From Candidatus Zixiibacteriota bacterium (GTDB lineage Bacteria > Zixibacteria > MSB-5A5 > GN15 > FEB-12): a stretch of 10,949 nucleotides of DNA. The stretch covers positions 1 to 10,949 of the forward strand of contig JAUXBO010000049.1 in assembly GCA_030619345.1 (NCBI GenBank), written 5' to 3'. Position 1 is the first letter of the stretch. Every line of letters starts with the position of its first letter. The position numbers and the translations under genes are program-made. The notes under the pieces were generated by a model. That model did not search any database. It was not told where the DNA came from and worked only from the letters and a program-made list of their open reading frames with translations. Shown in pieces: positions 5,234 through 10,949 of this stretch.

Positions 5234-7152
5234 TAGCTGATTTTTGCGCCTGCAGGAATATCATCGGCGACTGTTACCAGAGTCAGTTTTTTGCCTTTTT
5301 TTGCGGCAAGCAGCATCCCCCGTGACTCAACCCCACGGATAGTGGCCGGTTTGAGATTGGTTACGACAACGACCTTCATTCCCATAATCTTATCGGGCGA
5401 ATAATGTTCAGCAACTCCGGCTACCACTTGACGCTTCTCACTCCCGATATCGATCTGCAATTTCAAGAGTCGGTCCGCTCCCTCAACCTTTTCTGCTTTG
5501 AGCACTTCGGCCACCCGGAGTTCTACCTTGCCAAACTCAGAGATATCGAGCAGGTTATCGTCTTCCTTTTCGGCAGGAGCGGGCGCACCCGTCTTTGCTT
5601 CCTTTTCTTCTTTGATTCGGGGAAACACGGGCTGATCGAGCTTCACTTTCGTCCCCGGTACCAGCTCAAAAAATGTCCTAGCGTTGGCCAGAGTCAGGCT
5701 GGCGCTATCAAGTGATAGGACCGACCTGATCTCGGTCATTTTACCAGGCATAACCGGATACAGCAATATGGAGACAATTCGGATGACCTCACAGCAGGCG
5801 TAAAGAATCCCGCCCAGTTCGTCGGTCTTACCTTCCTTAACAAGTTTCCAGGGAGCGCGGTCATTAAAGAACTTGTTGGTTGCCCGGACAAGAGAAATGG
5901 CATCGCCGATGGCGTTGGTAACACGAAAATGCTTGATGTGGGCGTACGACCGTTCGGCCAATTCCTCGGCCTGCGCCATCAGGGCATCGAGGCCCTCAAT
6001 CTCTTTGTGCGGGGCAGGAATTTTCCCGCCGCAGTTCACTAGTACCATTTTGATAACGCGAGAAACCAAATTGCCAAGATCGTTGGCCAAATCTGAGTTA
6101 TACTGGGTTATAAATCGCTTGGCCTGCACATCGCCGTCCACTCCGAGAGGAAACTGAGTCAGCAATAAGTAGCGCGTAGCATCCGCTCCATAGAAAGCTA
6201 CCATCTCGTTCGGATCGATCTGATTGCCGAGTGTTTTTGACATTTTGTCGCCATCGACCGTAAAAAAACCGTGAAGGAACATTTTGTCAGGCAATTCCAA
6301 CCCCGCCGCCATTAACATAGCCGGCCAATAGAGGCAATGGAATTTCAAGATATCCTTGGCCATCAAATGGATGACCTCACCTTTGGTCCACCACTTGTCA
6401 AACGAATCCGGATCATCACCATATCCCACCGCCGTAATGTAATTCGAGAGTGCGTCGATCCAAACGTAAGCTGACTGATTCTTATCAAACGGCAGGGGGA
6501 TGCCCCATTTCACTCGTTCACGAGACAGCGAGAAATCTCCCAGTTCCTGACCGATTAGTCCGAGCACTTCCCGCTTTCTTTCCTCCGGCAGGATTTGCAT
6601 CTCATCCGATTCAATGAGCTCTTTGATCCTGGGGAGAAAGGCGCTGAGGCGGAAAAAGTAGTTCTTTTCTTTCAGTTTTTCCGGTTTGGTCTTATGGTGA
6701 GGACACTTGCCGTCGACAAGTTCTTTTTCTGTGATGAATTTCTCACATCCTGTACAGTAAAGTCCCTCGTAGAAATCGGAGTATATAACATCTTCACCAT
6801 TTTCGGTCTTTGCTGTATGGAGCTTTTCGAGAATTTTCTGTACCGATTGCTTGTGCCTGTTCGAAGTTGTCCTGAGAAAATAGTCATAGCTTAGCGAAAG
6901 ATTTTCCCAGGCAGTTTTGAATGTCTCCACGGTCTGATCACAAAAGGCGATTTCCGACAGTCCGGCCTGCTGAGCAGCTTCGGCCACTTTACTCCCATGC
7001 TCGTCAGTTCCGGTAACAAAGTAAGCATCGCGATCCGACAGACGATAAAACCGGGTAAGAAGATCGGCCACAATAGTCGTGTAAGCATGCCCGATATGAG
7101 GGCGGTCATTGACGTAATAGATTGGAGTCGTTATGTAGATAGGTCTGGGCAC
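5233..7152 (-). CDS. metG: Methionyl-tRNA synthetase with C-terminal tRNA-binding domain
   Basis: The enzyme attaches methionine to tRNA-Met, feeding both initiation and elongation. The Rossmann catalytic domain carries HIGH at 19-22 and KMSKT at 303-307 (a conservative variant of KMSKS). The insert domain has a zinc-type knuckle, C133-x2-C136 and C150-x2-H153, of the CxxC...CPxH form. VWIDALSNY (230-238) is the usual methionine-pocket region. The anticodon-binding helical domain covers about 360-500, including NKFFNDRAPWKL (426-437). A charged Lys/Glu/Ala/Pro linker (511-534) leads to a Trbp111-like OB domain (about 536-639, with VELRVAEV and KVVVVTNLKPATIRGVESRGM), which aids tRNA binding and dimerisation. 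The 639 residues fit this fused form. The start is GTG at 7152, chosen because AGGAGGG (7156-7162) lies just upstream. It follows ricT by 31 nt and overlaps tatD by one base. Confidence 0.97.
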   Translation of the reverse strand: MPRPIYITTPIYYVNDRPHIGHAYTTIVADLLTRFYRLSDRDAYFVTGTDEHGSKVAEAAQQAGLSEIAFCDQTVETFKTAWENLSLSYDYFLRTTSNRHKQSVQKILEKLHTAKTENGEDVIYSDFYEGLYCTGCEKFITEKELVDGKCPHHKTKPEKLKEKNYFFRLSAFLPRIKELIESDEMQILPEERKREVLGLIGQELGDFSLSRERVKWGIPLPFDKNQSAYVWIDALSNYITAVGYGDDPDSFDKWWTKGEVIHLMAKDILKFHCLYWPAMLMAAGLELPDKMFLHGFFTVDGDKMSKTLGNQIDPNEMVAFYGADATRYLLLTQFPLGVDGDVQAKRFITQYNSDLANDLGNLVSRVIKMVLVNCGGKIPAPHKEIEGLDALMAQAEELAERSYAHIKHFRVTNAIGDAISLVRATNKFFNDRAPWKLVKEGKTDELGGILYACCEVIRIVSILLYPVMPGKMTEIRSVLSLDSASLTLANARTFFELVPGTKVKLDQPVFPRIKEEKEAKTGAPAPAEKEDDNLLDISEFGKVELRVAEVLKAEKVEGADRLLKLQIDIGSEKRQVVAGVAEHYSPDKIMGMKVVVVTNLKPATIRGVESRGMLLAAKKGKKLTLVTVADDIPAGAKIS

Positions 7153-7155
7153 TTG

Positions 7156-7162
7156 CCCTCCT
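7156..7162 (-). promoter_or_regulatory. Shine-Dalgarno site that fixes the GTG start of metG
   Basis: The complement reads AGGAGGG followed by CAA and the GTG at 7152. It is the same AGGAGGG core as in the lipoprotein gene. No ATG competes nearby, so the GTG start is well supported. Confidence 0.7.
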
Positions 7163-7183
7163 GTTAATGTTTAGGAGCGTGAA

Positions 7184-8089
7184 TCAGCCAGAGGGTGAAT
7201 CACCCTGGCCGCGGTCATCTGAAGTTGAGCTATTCCTGGATTCATCTCGTTTACCACCGTCTGTCGGCCTGTCTTTCTCCGCGCGTTTCCTGTCAATTAC
7301 TTCAAAACTACCGGGCCGTCCGCGAAAGATCAGGCCATCTTCAGTCCGGATAATCGCCTCTTCATTGAATATGTCAATCCGCTGGATAAAGCCATCTCCC
7401 TCCTCAGTCCTGACAGGCGTACCAGGTGAGGGGAATTTGCGTTTTATTTCACGATAGGAATCAACTTCGAACTTCAAACAGCAGAGCAGCCGTCCACAAT
7501 TCCCGGATATCTTAGCCGGGTTCATCGGCAAATCCTGGTCCCGCGCATGCTGGGTTGTAATCGGATCGAATTCCTTAATGAAACTATTGCAGCATTGTTT
7601 CAATCCGCAGACACCAAAGCCTCCGATACGTCGTGCTTCGTCCCGTACACCAATCTGGCGCAATTCGATTCGTGTCTTGTAACATGAGGCCAGTTCTTTG
7701 ACCAGATTACGAAAATCAACCCGGTGATCGGCAGTAAAATAAATCGTCATCTTATTACCGTCAAGCTGGGTCTCAACATCGACTACTTTCATGACCAGAC
7801 CGTGACGCTGAATAGTCTTGATGACCTCGGTGCGGCACTCCTTGTCTCGCTGATCTCTATCTTCCAGCAGGGCCAAGTCATCTTTGCCAGCAGGTCGTAG
7901 AATTGTTTTGGGACGGCCTTCATTACTCAGGTCAACCTCAGAGTCAATCTTCTTTAGAACGCGGCCGATTTCCTCACCCCGCTCAGCCTGAGTGACGACA
8001 TAATCTGTATCTTTCAGATTGTGATAGAATTTATTCAGGAAATAGCCCTTGCGGGATCCCTTAAATTCGACCAGATATAGTTCTGCCAT
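7184..8089 (-). CDS. ricT: PSP1-domain protein, RicT (YaaT) family
   Basis: In Bacillus, RicT (YaaT) works with RicA and RicF in an Fe-S-containing complex that steers RNase Y-dependent RNA maturation; the role in diderm bacteria is not established. The N-terminus MAELYLVEFKGSRKGYF (1-17) and YFTADHRVDFRNLVKELA (117-134) are typical of the PSP1 domain. The diagnostic core is RRIGGFGVCGLKQCC (153-167), followed by MNPAKISGNCGRLLCCL (189-205). It keeps six cysteines (161, 166, 167, 198, 203, 204), the set expected for Fe-S binding in this family. The tail from about residue 268 is charged and probably disordered (Lys, Asp, Ser and Gly). The gene lies 32 nt after holB and 31 nt before metG. No Shine-Dalgarno lies at normal distance from the ATG; a GAGGAGG sits about 27 nt upstream beyond a small hairpin. 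The 301 residues slightly exceed the Bacillus length because of the tail. Confidence 0.9.
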   Translation of the reverse strand: MAELYLVEFKGSRKGYFLNKFYHNLKDTDYVVTQAERGEEIGRVLKKIDSEVDLSNEGRPKTILRPAGKDDLALLEDRDQRDKECRTEVIKTIQRHGLVMKVVDVETQLDGNKMTIYFTADHRVDFRNLVKELASCYKTRIELRQIGVRDEARRIGGFGVCGLKQCCNSFIKEFDPITTQHARDQDLPMNPAKISGNCGRLLCCLKFEVDSYREIKRKFPSPGTPVRTEEGDGFIQRIDIFNEEAIIRTEDGLIFRGRPGSFEVIDRKRAEKDRPTDGGKRDESRNSSTSDDRGQGDSPSG

Positions 8090-8100
8090 ATTAGAATTTT

Positions 8101-8122
8101 GGACGCCGCCAGACGTCCTCCT
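8101..8122 (-). promoter_or_regulatory. ricT leader: distant Shine-Dalgarno followed by a small hairpin
   Basis: On the minus strand TGAGGAGG (which includes the holB stop TGA) runs straight into GGACG, an 8-nt loop and CGTCC (8101-8118). Then 11 nt, AAAATTCTAAT, lead to the ricT ATG. No start codon lies at normal spacing from the GAGGAGG. If the hairpin forms, it brings the site to about 11 nt from the ATG. The pairing is seen; the function is inferred. Confidence 0.35.
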
Positions 8123-9249
8123 CAGTTCTGCAAGTCCAAGTTTGCCTTAAGCTTAAGCGCTAATTTGGTCAGCGCCCCCGGAATATGCACGTTGAGGGCA
8201 AAATCGGCAAGTGTTATTTTGATTTCGGAGGCCATGCTCAGGGCAGTAGCCGGTTCGGAAAATCTGGGAGCTATTTTGACCAGATCATGAACAAAATCCA
8301 CATTCACTATATCACTCTCGTCACCGGTTACAGCGTAAGCTCCACAGTCGCGAATTAGCGATTGCCAGAATTTTAGGAGCGTTTCCGCCTCCCCTTTATT
8401 ACGGCTGGATATCATATCATTGAGATGCGAAACTGTCTCCGGTTTGCCATCCCAAATCAGTGACTTGAACAGCATAAACCCTACTGCCCGGCTGGAAGCA
8501 CCCTCATCATCAGCACCATTAAGCATCTCTATTGCCTGGCCAATGGAACCATCGCTAAGCCGTGAATACAGTTCGTTCTTGTTCTCACTTACCTCACTGA
8601 TGGTCGCCACATAGTCATGAACGACCTGATATGATATCCTATCAATCTTGATCTTCTGGGAACGAGAGAGTATGGTTGGTAGAATTGCTTCCGGCCGCGA
8701 TGAAGTCAGGATTATGGTCGTATCCGGCGGAGGTTCTTCGATCATCTTCAACAGGGCGTCAGCCGAAGATTGTCGCATCAATTCCATATCATAGAAAATT
8801 ACAATCCGGCGAAATTCACCGCCGACCCTGCGAGCCAAATCTTTCTTGATCCCCCGAGCGACTTCAATCGGTATTGTCACCGACGAAGCTGACTTCATGA
8901 TCTTGAAGGGATTCTCTCTCTTCTCTTGCAGGAACGCCGTAGTCAGTTCAAAACGTTCGTTTGCGCTCTTGTGTGGCGGCAACGGTACGGCAAACAATAG
9001 ACCTTCAAAATTCAGGTCGGATATGGTCCGGCAATTGCGACAATTGCCACAAGGCGCTTTCAGCCCATTAACATCGTCGATAGGATTCTCACAATTGAGC
9101 AGTGCCCCTATGGCAAGTGCTGTCAACCAGCGTCCACTCCCGAGAGAGCCATGAAGGAGGTATGTACCGGCCATGCGATCGGCCGCAAATGATCTTGAGA
9201 TTATCTTCCAGGCGCGAGGCTGGAATCGGGATATTTCAGAAAGAGTCAA
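8122..9249 (-). CDS. holB: DNA polymerase III delta' subunit (clamp loader)
   Basis: Delta' is the rigid subunit of the clamp-loader complex that places the beta clamp on primed DNA. Of the 375 residues, 1-200 form an AAA+ module. The P-loop region is HGSLGSGRW (33-41), where the lysine and Ser/Thr of a working Walker A are replaced by Arg and Trp, so ATP hydrolysis is unlikely, as is usual for delta'. A zinc site is formed by C53, C67, C70 and C73. The Walker B-like strand is IVIFYDMELM (149-158), followed by ALLKMIEEPPPDTTIILTS (165-183). The sensor/arginine-finger motif normally read as SRC is SRS (195-197); the arginine is kept. The rest is a divergent helical collar domain. The start is TTG at 9249, the first possible codon after an in-frame TAA, and it overlaps the envC-like gene by 14 nt. 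GGAG lies about 10 nt upstream. HolB next to RicT is an old pairing also seen in Bacillus. Confidence 0.9.
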   Translation of the reverse strand: MTLSEISRFQPRAWKIISRSFAADRMAGTYLLHGSLGSGRWLTALAIGALLNCENPIDDVNGLKAPCGNCRNCRTISDLNFEGLLFAVPLPPHKSANERFELTTAFLQEKRENPFKIMKSASSVTIPIEVARGIKKDLARRVGGEFRRIVIFYDMELMRQSSADALLKMIEEPPPDTTIILTSSRPEAILPTILSRSQKIKIDRISYQVVHDYVATISEVSENKNELYSRLSDGSIGQAIEMLNGADDEGASSRAVGFMLFKSLIWDGKPETVSHLNDMISSRNKGEAETLLKFWQSLIRDCGAYAVTGDESDIVNVDFVHDLVKIAPRFSEPATALSMASEIKITLADFALNVHIPGALTKLALKLKANLDLQN

Positions 9250-10405
9250 TTCTTATCCACTCCACCGGGTCGAGAGCTTCCCGTCCACGGCGTAACTCGA
9301 ATCTAACGAGACCATCGGGTGCTGCCGTGCCCAACTTGGAACCGGAGAACAGATACTCTCCCTCGGCAACTGTGATCTCGCCCAATCCGGCATAGGTTGT
9401 AAAGTACTGGTCATCATGATTAATTATAATGAAATTACCGTATCCGCGCAATTGTCCACGATAGGCAACCGTTCCAGCCGCAACAGCATTCACGCTCCGC
9501 CCGGCCCTCCCTTTGATTGTAATGCCTGGAGAGAATGATTTTAACTTGGTGATCGGATCGACCCGTCGCCCAAACGGCATGGTGACTTTTCCTCTAAACG
9601 GAGAAAGAAGTTGACCCTTTAGAGTGGCAAAAGCTGATTCGAAGTCCGTTTGACGGGAGTGAAGCCGTTGGGCATACTGCTGTTCCAGTCGGTCGATTAT
9701 CTCCTGCATTTCTCGAGCCGCCTGCTCCAGCATCAACAACCGATCCGCTTCCTCGCTCTTGCGACGCCGTACATGACTGAGCTCTTTTTCCTGCCGTTCT
9801 TTTTTTCTCTTTTCAAGTGAACTTGAGGTCTCTTTGCGCTGCTTGAGCCTTGATACCTCTCGTTTTTTGCCGCCCAACTCATCCAGCTGCCCCAAAGATT
9901 CATCGAGCAATTCTTCAGCCTGAACAACCTTTCCCGAGTCAAACCCCGCTACGGCTGACAGGTAAGTTACCCGACGGTTCAGCTCCAATTCCAGATTCGG
10001 GTGATCAATATAATCAAGGTTAGATTCAAAGGCGCTAAAATAAAAGTGACGGATATTTCCGAGATACCGTCGGCGACTTCGATCCAGGTTCTCCTCGTTT
10101 TCAGCGTGCCCTTTTTCTGCATCGGCAACAGACTTCTGAATTGTGCGGAGTTGTTTGGAAAGGCGGCCGATAACCTTGGTGTTAGTCGCAATCTTCTGAT
10201 CAAATCCAGATATCTGTTTTAGCACGCCCGCTTCAACCGCCCTTAAGGAGTCCAATTGTTTCCGTTCCTGTTCTAGTTCCTTCTGAACCTGCTCCAAATC
10301 ATTTTTTTGCTGGAGGATTTCACTTCGGTCGTCATCGGCTGAAAACACGGGAATGGCTACGACCAATAAAAGTGCCACCGTGGTGAGAACTCGACTAATC
10401 ATCAT
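9236..10405 (-). CDS. envC: EnvC-like murein hydrolase activator with degenerate LytM (M23) domain
   Basis: EnvC proteins sit in the periplasm, are controlled by FtsEX and activate septal N-acetylmuramoyl-L-alanine amidases. A signal peptide covers residues 1-22 (hydrophobic VLTTVALLLVVAIPVF, cleavage likely near SA-DD). Coiled coil follows from about 27 to 115 and from 160 to 255, rich in Glu, Lys, Gln and Arg. The LytM domain spans about 268-389. Every zinc or catalytic position of active M23 peptidases appears changed: HPGID reads SPGIT, YAHL reads YAGL, and LHFE reads VRFE. It is therefore an activator and not an enzyme. The C-terminal ALDPVEWI is typical of EnvC. The start at 10405 (389 aa) gives the ATGA overlap with ftsX; a GTG two codons earlier (10411) and the next ATG are alternatives. 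The overlap with ftsX strongly supports the pairing. Confidence 0.88.
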   Translation of the reverse strand: MMISRVLTTVALLLVVAIPVFSADDDRSEILQQKNDLEQVQKELEQERKQLDSLRAVEAGVLKQISGFDQKIATNTKVIGRLSKQLRTIQKSVADAEKGHAENEENLDRSRRRYLGNIRHFYFSAFESNLDYIDHPNLELELNRRVTYLSAVAGFDSGKVVQAEELLDESLGQLDELGGKKREVSRLKQRKETSSSLEKRKKERQEKELSHVRRRKSEEADRLLMLEQAAREMQEIIDRLEQQYAQRLHSRQTDFESAFATLKGQLLSPFRGKVTMPFGRRVDPITKLKSFSPGITIKGRAGRSVNAVAAGTVAYRGQLRGYGNFIIINHDDQYFTTYAGLGEITVAEGEYLFSGSKLGTAAPDGLVRFELRRGREALDPVEWIRIDSF

Positions 10406-10949
10406 CGCCACTTCAACTGTTTTCTCAACCCCAGATAGCCACTAACCAGTGCCAGGAAAGCTACTGCCAAACAATACCAAATAATTTGCTCGTTTGGTGG
10501 GAATACTAATGTGAAGCGCGTAAAGGCAATCTGATTCGATCCGTACTTTATCAACGCCCACCCTGCTACTGCGGCACCGCCGCCCAACAAAAAGCCCTCA
10601 ATTAATAACGGCAGGGCAATAAAAATAGAGCCCGCTCCCAGCAGCTGCATCTGTTTGAATCCGATCGACCGCACTCCGGCCATGAGTCTTATGTTATTAG
10701 CCGTTGTTATAAGTCCGGTGACAAAAATCAGCAGTCCCAATAGGGCGCCGAACTGCCATATAATTTCGCGCGTAGTCTCAGCTTTCTCCAGCCAGCGCCT
10801 GCTGTAAAATATCCGATCTACATCCAAAAAACCGGAGATCTCTTTTTCAATTCGGTCCATGTCAGCAAGATTCAGTTGCTCCGGCCAGAAGGTTAGAGCA
10901 AACGATCGTGGAAGTGGATTACTCTCTTCGTATCCGGCTAAAAGGTCTC
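10402..10949 (-). CDS. ftsX: Cell division permease-like protein FtsX, 5' part outside the window
   Basis: FtsX is the membrane half of FtsEX, which passes the FtsE ATPase cycle to periplasmic amidase activators. The frame is open to the window edge, so the N-terminus and first membrane segment are missing; about 180 residues are visible. An internal Met at 10860 is not the start, because the preceding residues contain NPLPRSFAL, the conserved extracellular-domain motif of FtsX. Three membrane segments follow: around IIWQFGALLGLLIFVTGLIT, around GSIFIALPLLIEGFLLGGGA, and around IIWYCLAVAFLALVSGYLG, with a short basic cytoplasmic tail (LRKQLKWR). The stop TGA overlaps the envC-like ATG by 4 nt. 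FtsE would be expected upstream, beyond the window. FtsX is a good call from the ECD motif, the topology and the EnvC-like partner. Confidence 0.88.
   Translation of the reverse strand, partial: DLLAGYEESNPLPRSFALTFWPEQLNLADMDRIEKEISGFLDVDRIFYSRRWLEKAETTREIIWQFGALLGLLIFVTGLITTANNIRLMAGVRSIGFKQMQLLGAGSIFIALPLLIEGFLLGGGAAVAGWALIKYGSNQIAFTRFTLVFPPNEQIIWYCLAVAFLALVSGYLGLRKQLKWR

Noticed and set aside
7153..7183. T-box or riboswitch leader for metG
   Set aside because: Only 31 nt separate ricT from metG, which is far too short for such a leader.
8154..9148. holB P-loop change (GSLGSGRW) and SRS in place of SRC as signs of a broken gene
   Set aside because: Delta' subunits commonly lack a working ATPase site, the zinc cysteines and the arginine of the motif are kept, and the frame is intact.

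Overview
The window looks like a stretch of chromosome from a diderm (Gram-negative-type) bacterium at moderate G+C. It encodes an outer-membrane-type lipoprotein with a lipobox and an FtsX/EnvC-like division pair, and there are no phage, plasmid or transposase genes. The gene order and the style of the intergenic hairpin repeats suggest a little-cultured lineage such as the FCB group or Zixibacteria. That placement is an inference; no marker here settles it.

Layout. (1) Bases 2-772, plus strand: the 3' part of a class I SAM-dependent methyltransferase. (2) Bases 915-1331, minus strand: a small unrecognised lipoprotein convergent with it, with its own candidate promoter and a palindrome. (3) Bases 1353-1833: a gene-free stretch packed with at least six imperfect hairpins, two of which carry the same 8-base end in opposite orientation. 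(4) Bases 1834-3555, minus strand: a two-gene unit of a PdxJ homologue followed by an RluD-type 23S rRNA pseudouridine synthase, 3 nt apart. The PdxJ homologue lacks most of the family's catalytic residues and is the most surprising gene here. (5) Bases 3674-10949, minus strand: a tight run in transcription order ftsX (5' end outside the window), envC-like, holB, ricT/PSP1, metG, tatD, rsmA, with overlaps or short gaps at every junction.

How the genes fit together. FtsX and the EnvC-like protein form a membrane-to-periplasm switch for septal peptidoglycan amidases. HolB is the delta' clamp-loader subunit. RicT is an Fe-S-type cysteine protein linked to RNA maturation in Bacillus. MetG charges initiator and elongator tRNA. 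TatD is a metal-dependent nuclease, and RsmA dimethylates 16S rRNA. The sub-order holB-ricT-metG-tatD-rsmA parallels the holB-yaaT...metS-yabD...ksgA neighbourhood of Bacillus subtilis, so it appears to be an old information-processing cluster, here fused downstream of a division module. RluD and RsmA both modify rRNA, so the minus-strand block leans towards translation and ribosome assembly.

Most of the window is ordinary housekeeping DNA. The points worth a second look are the PdxJ homologue with a rewritten active site, the hairpin array, and a few candidate regulatory structures (the palindrome in the lipoprotein promoter and the ricT leader hairpin).
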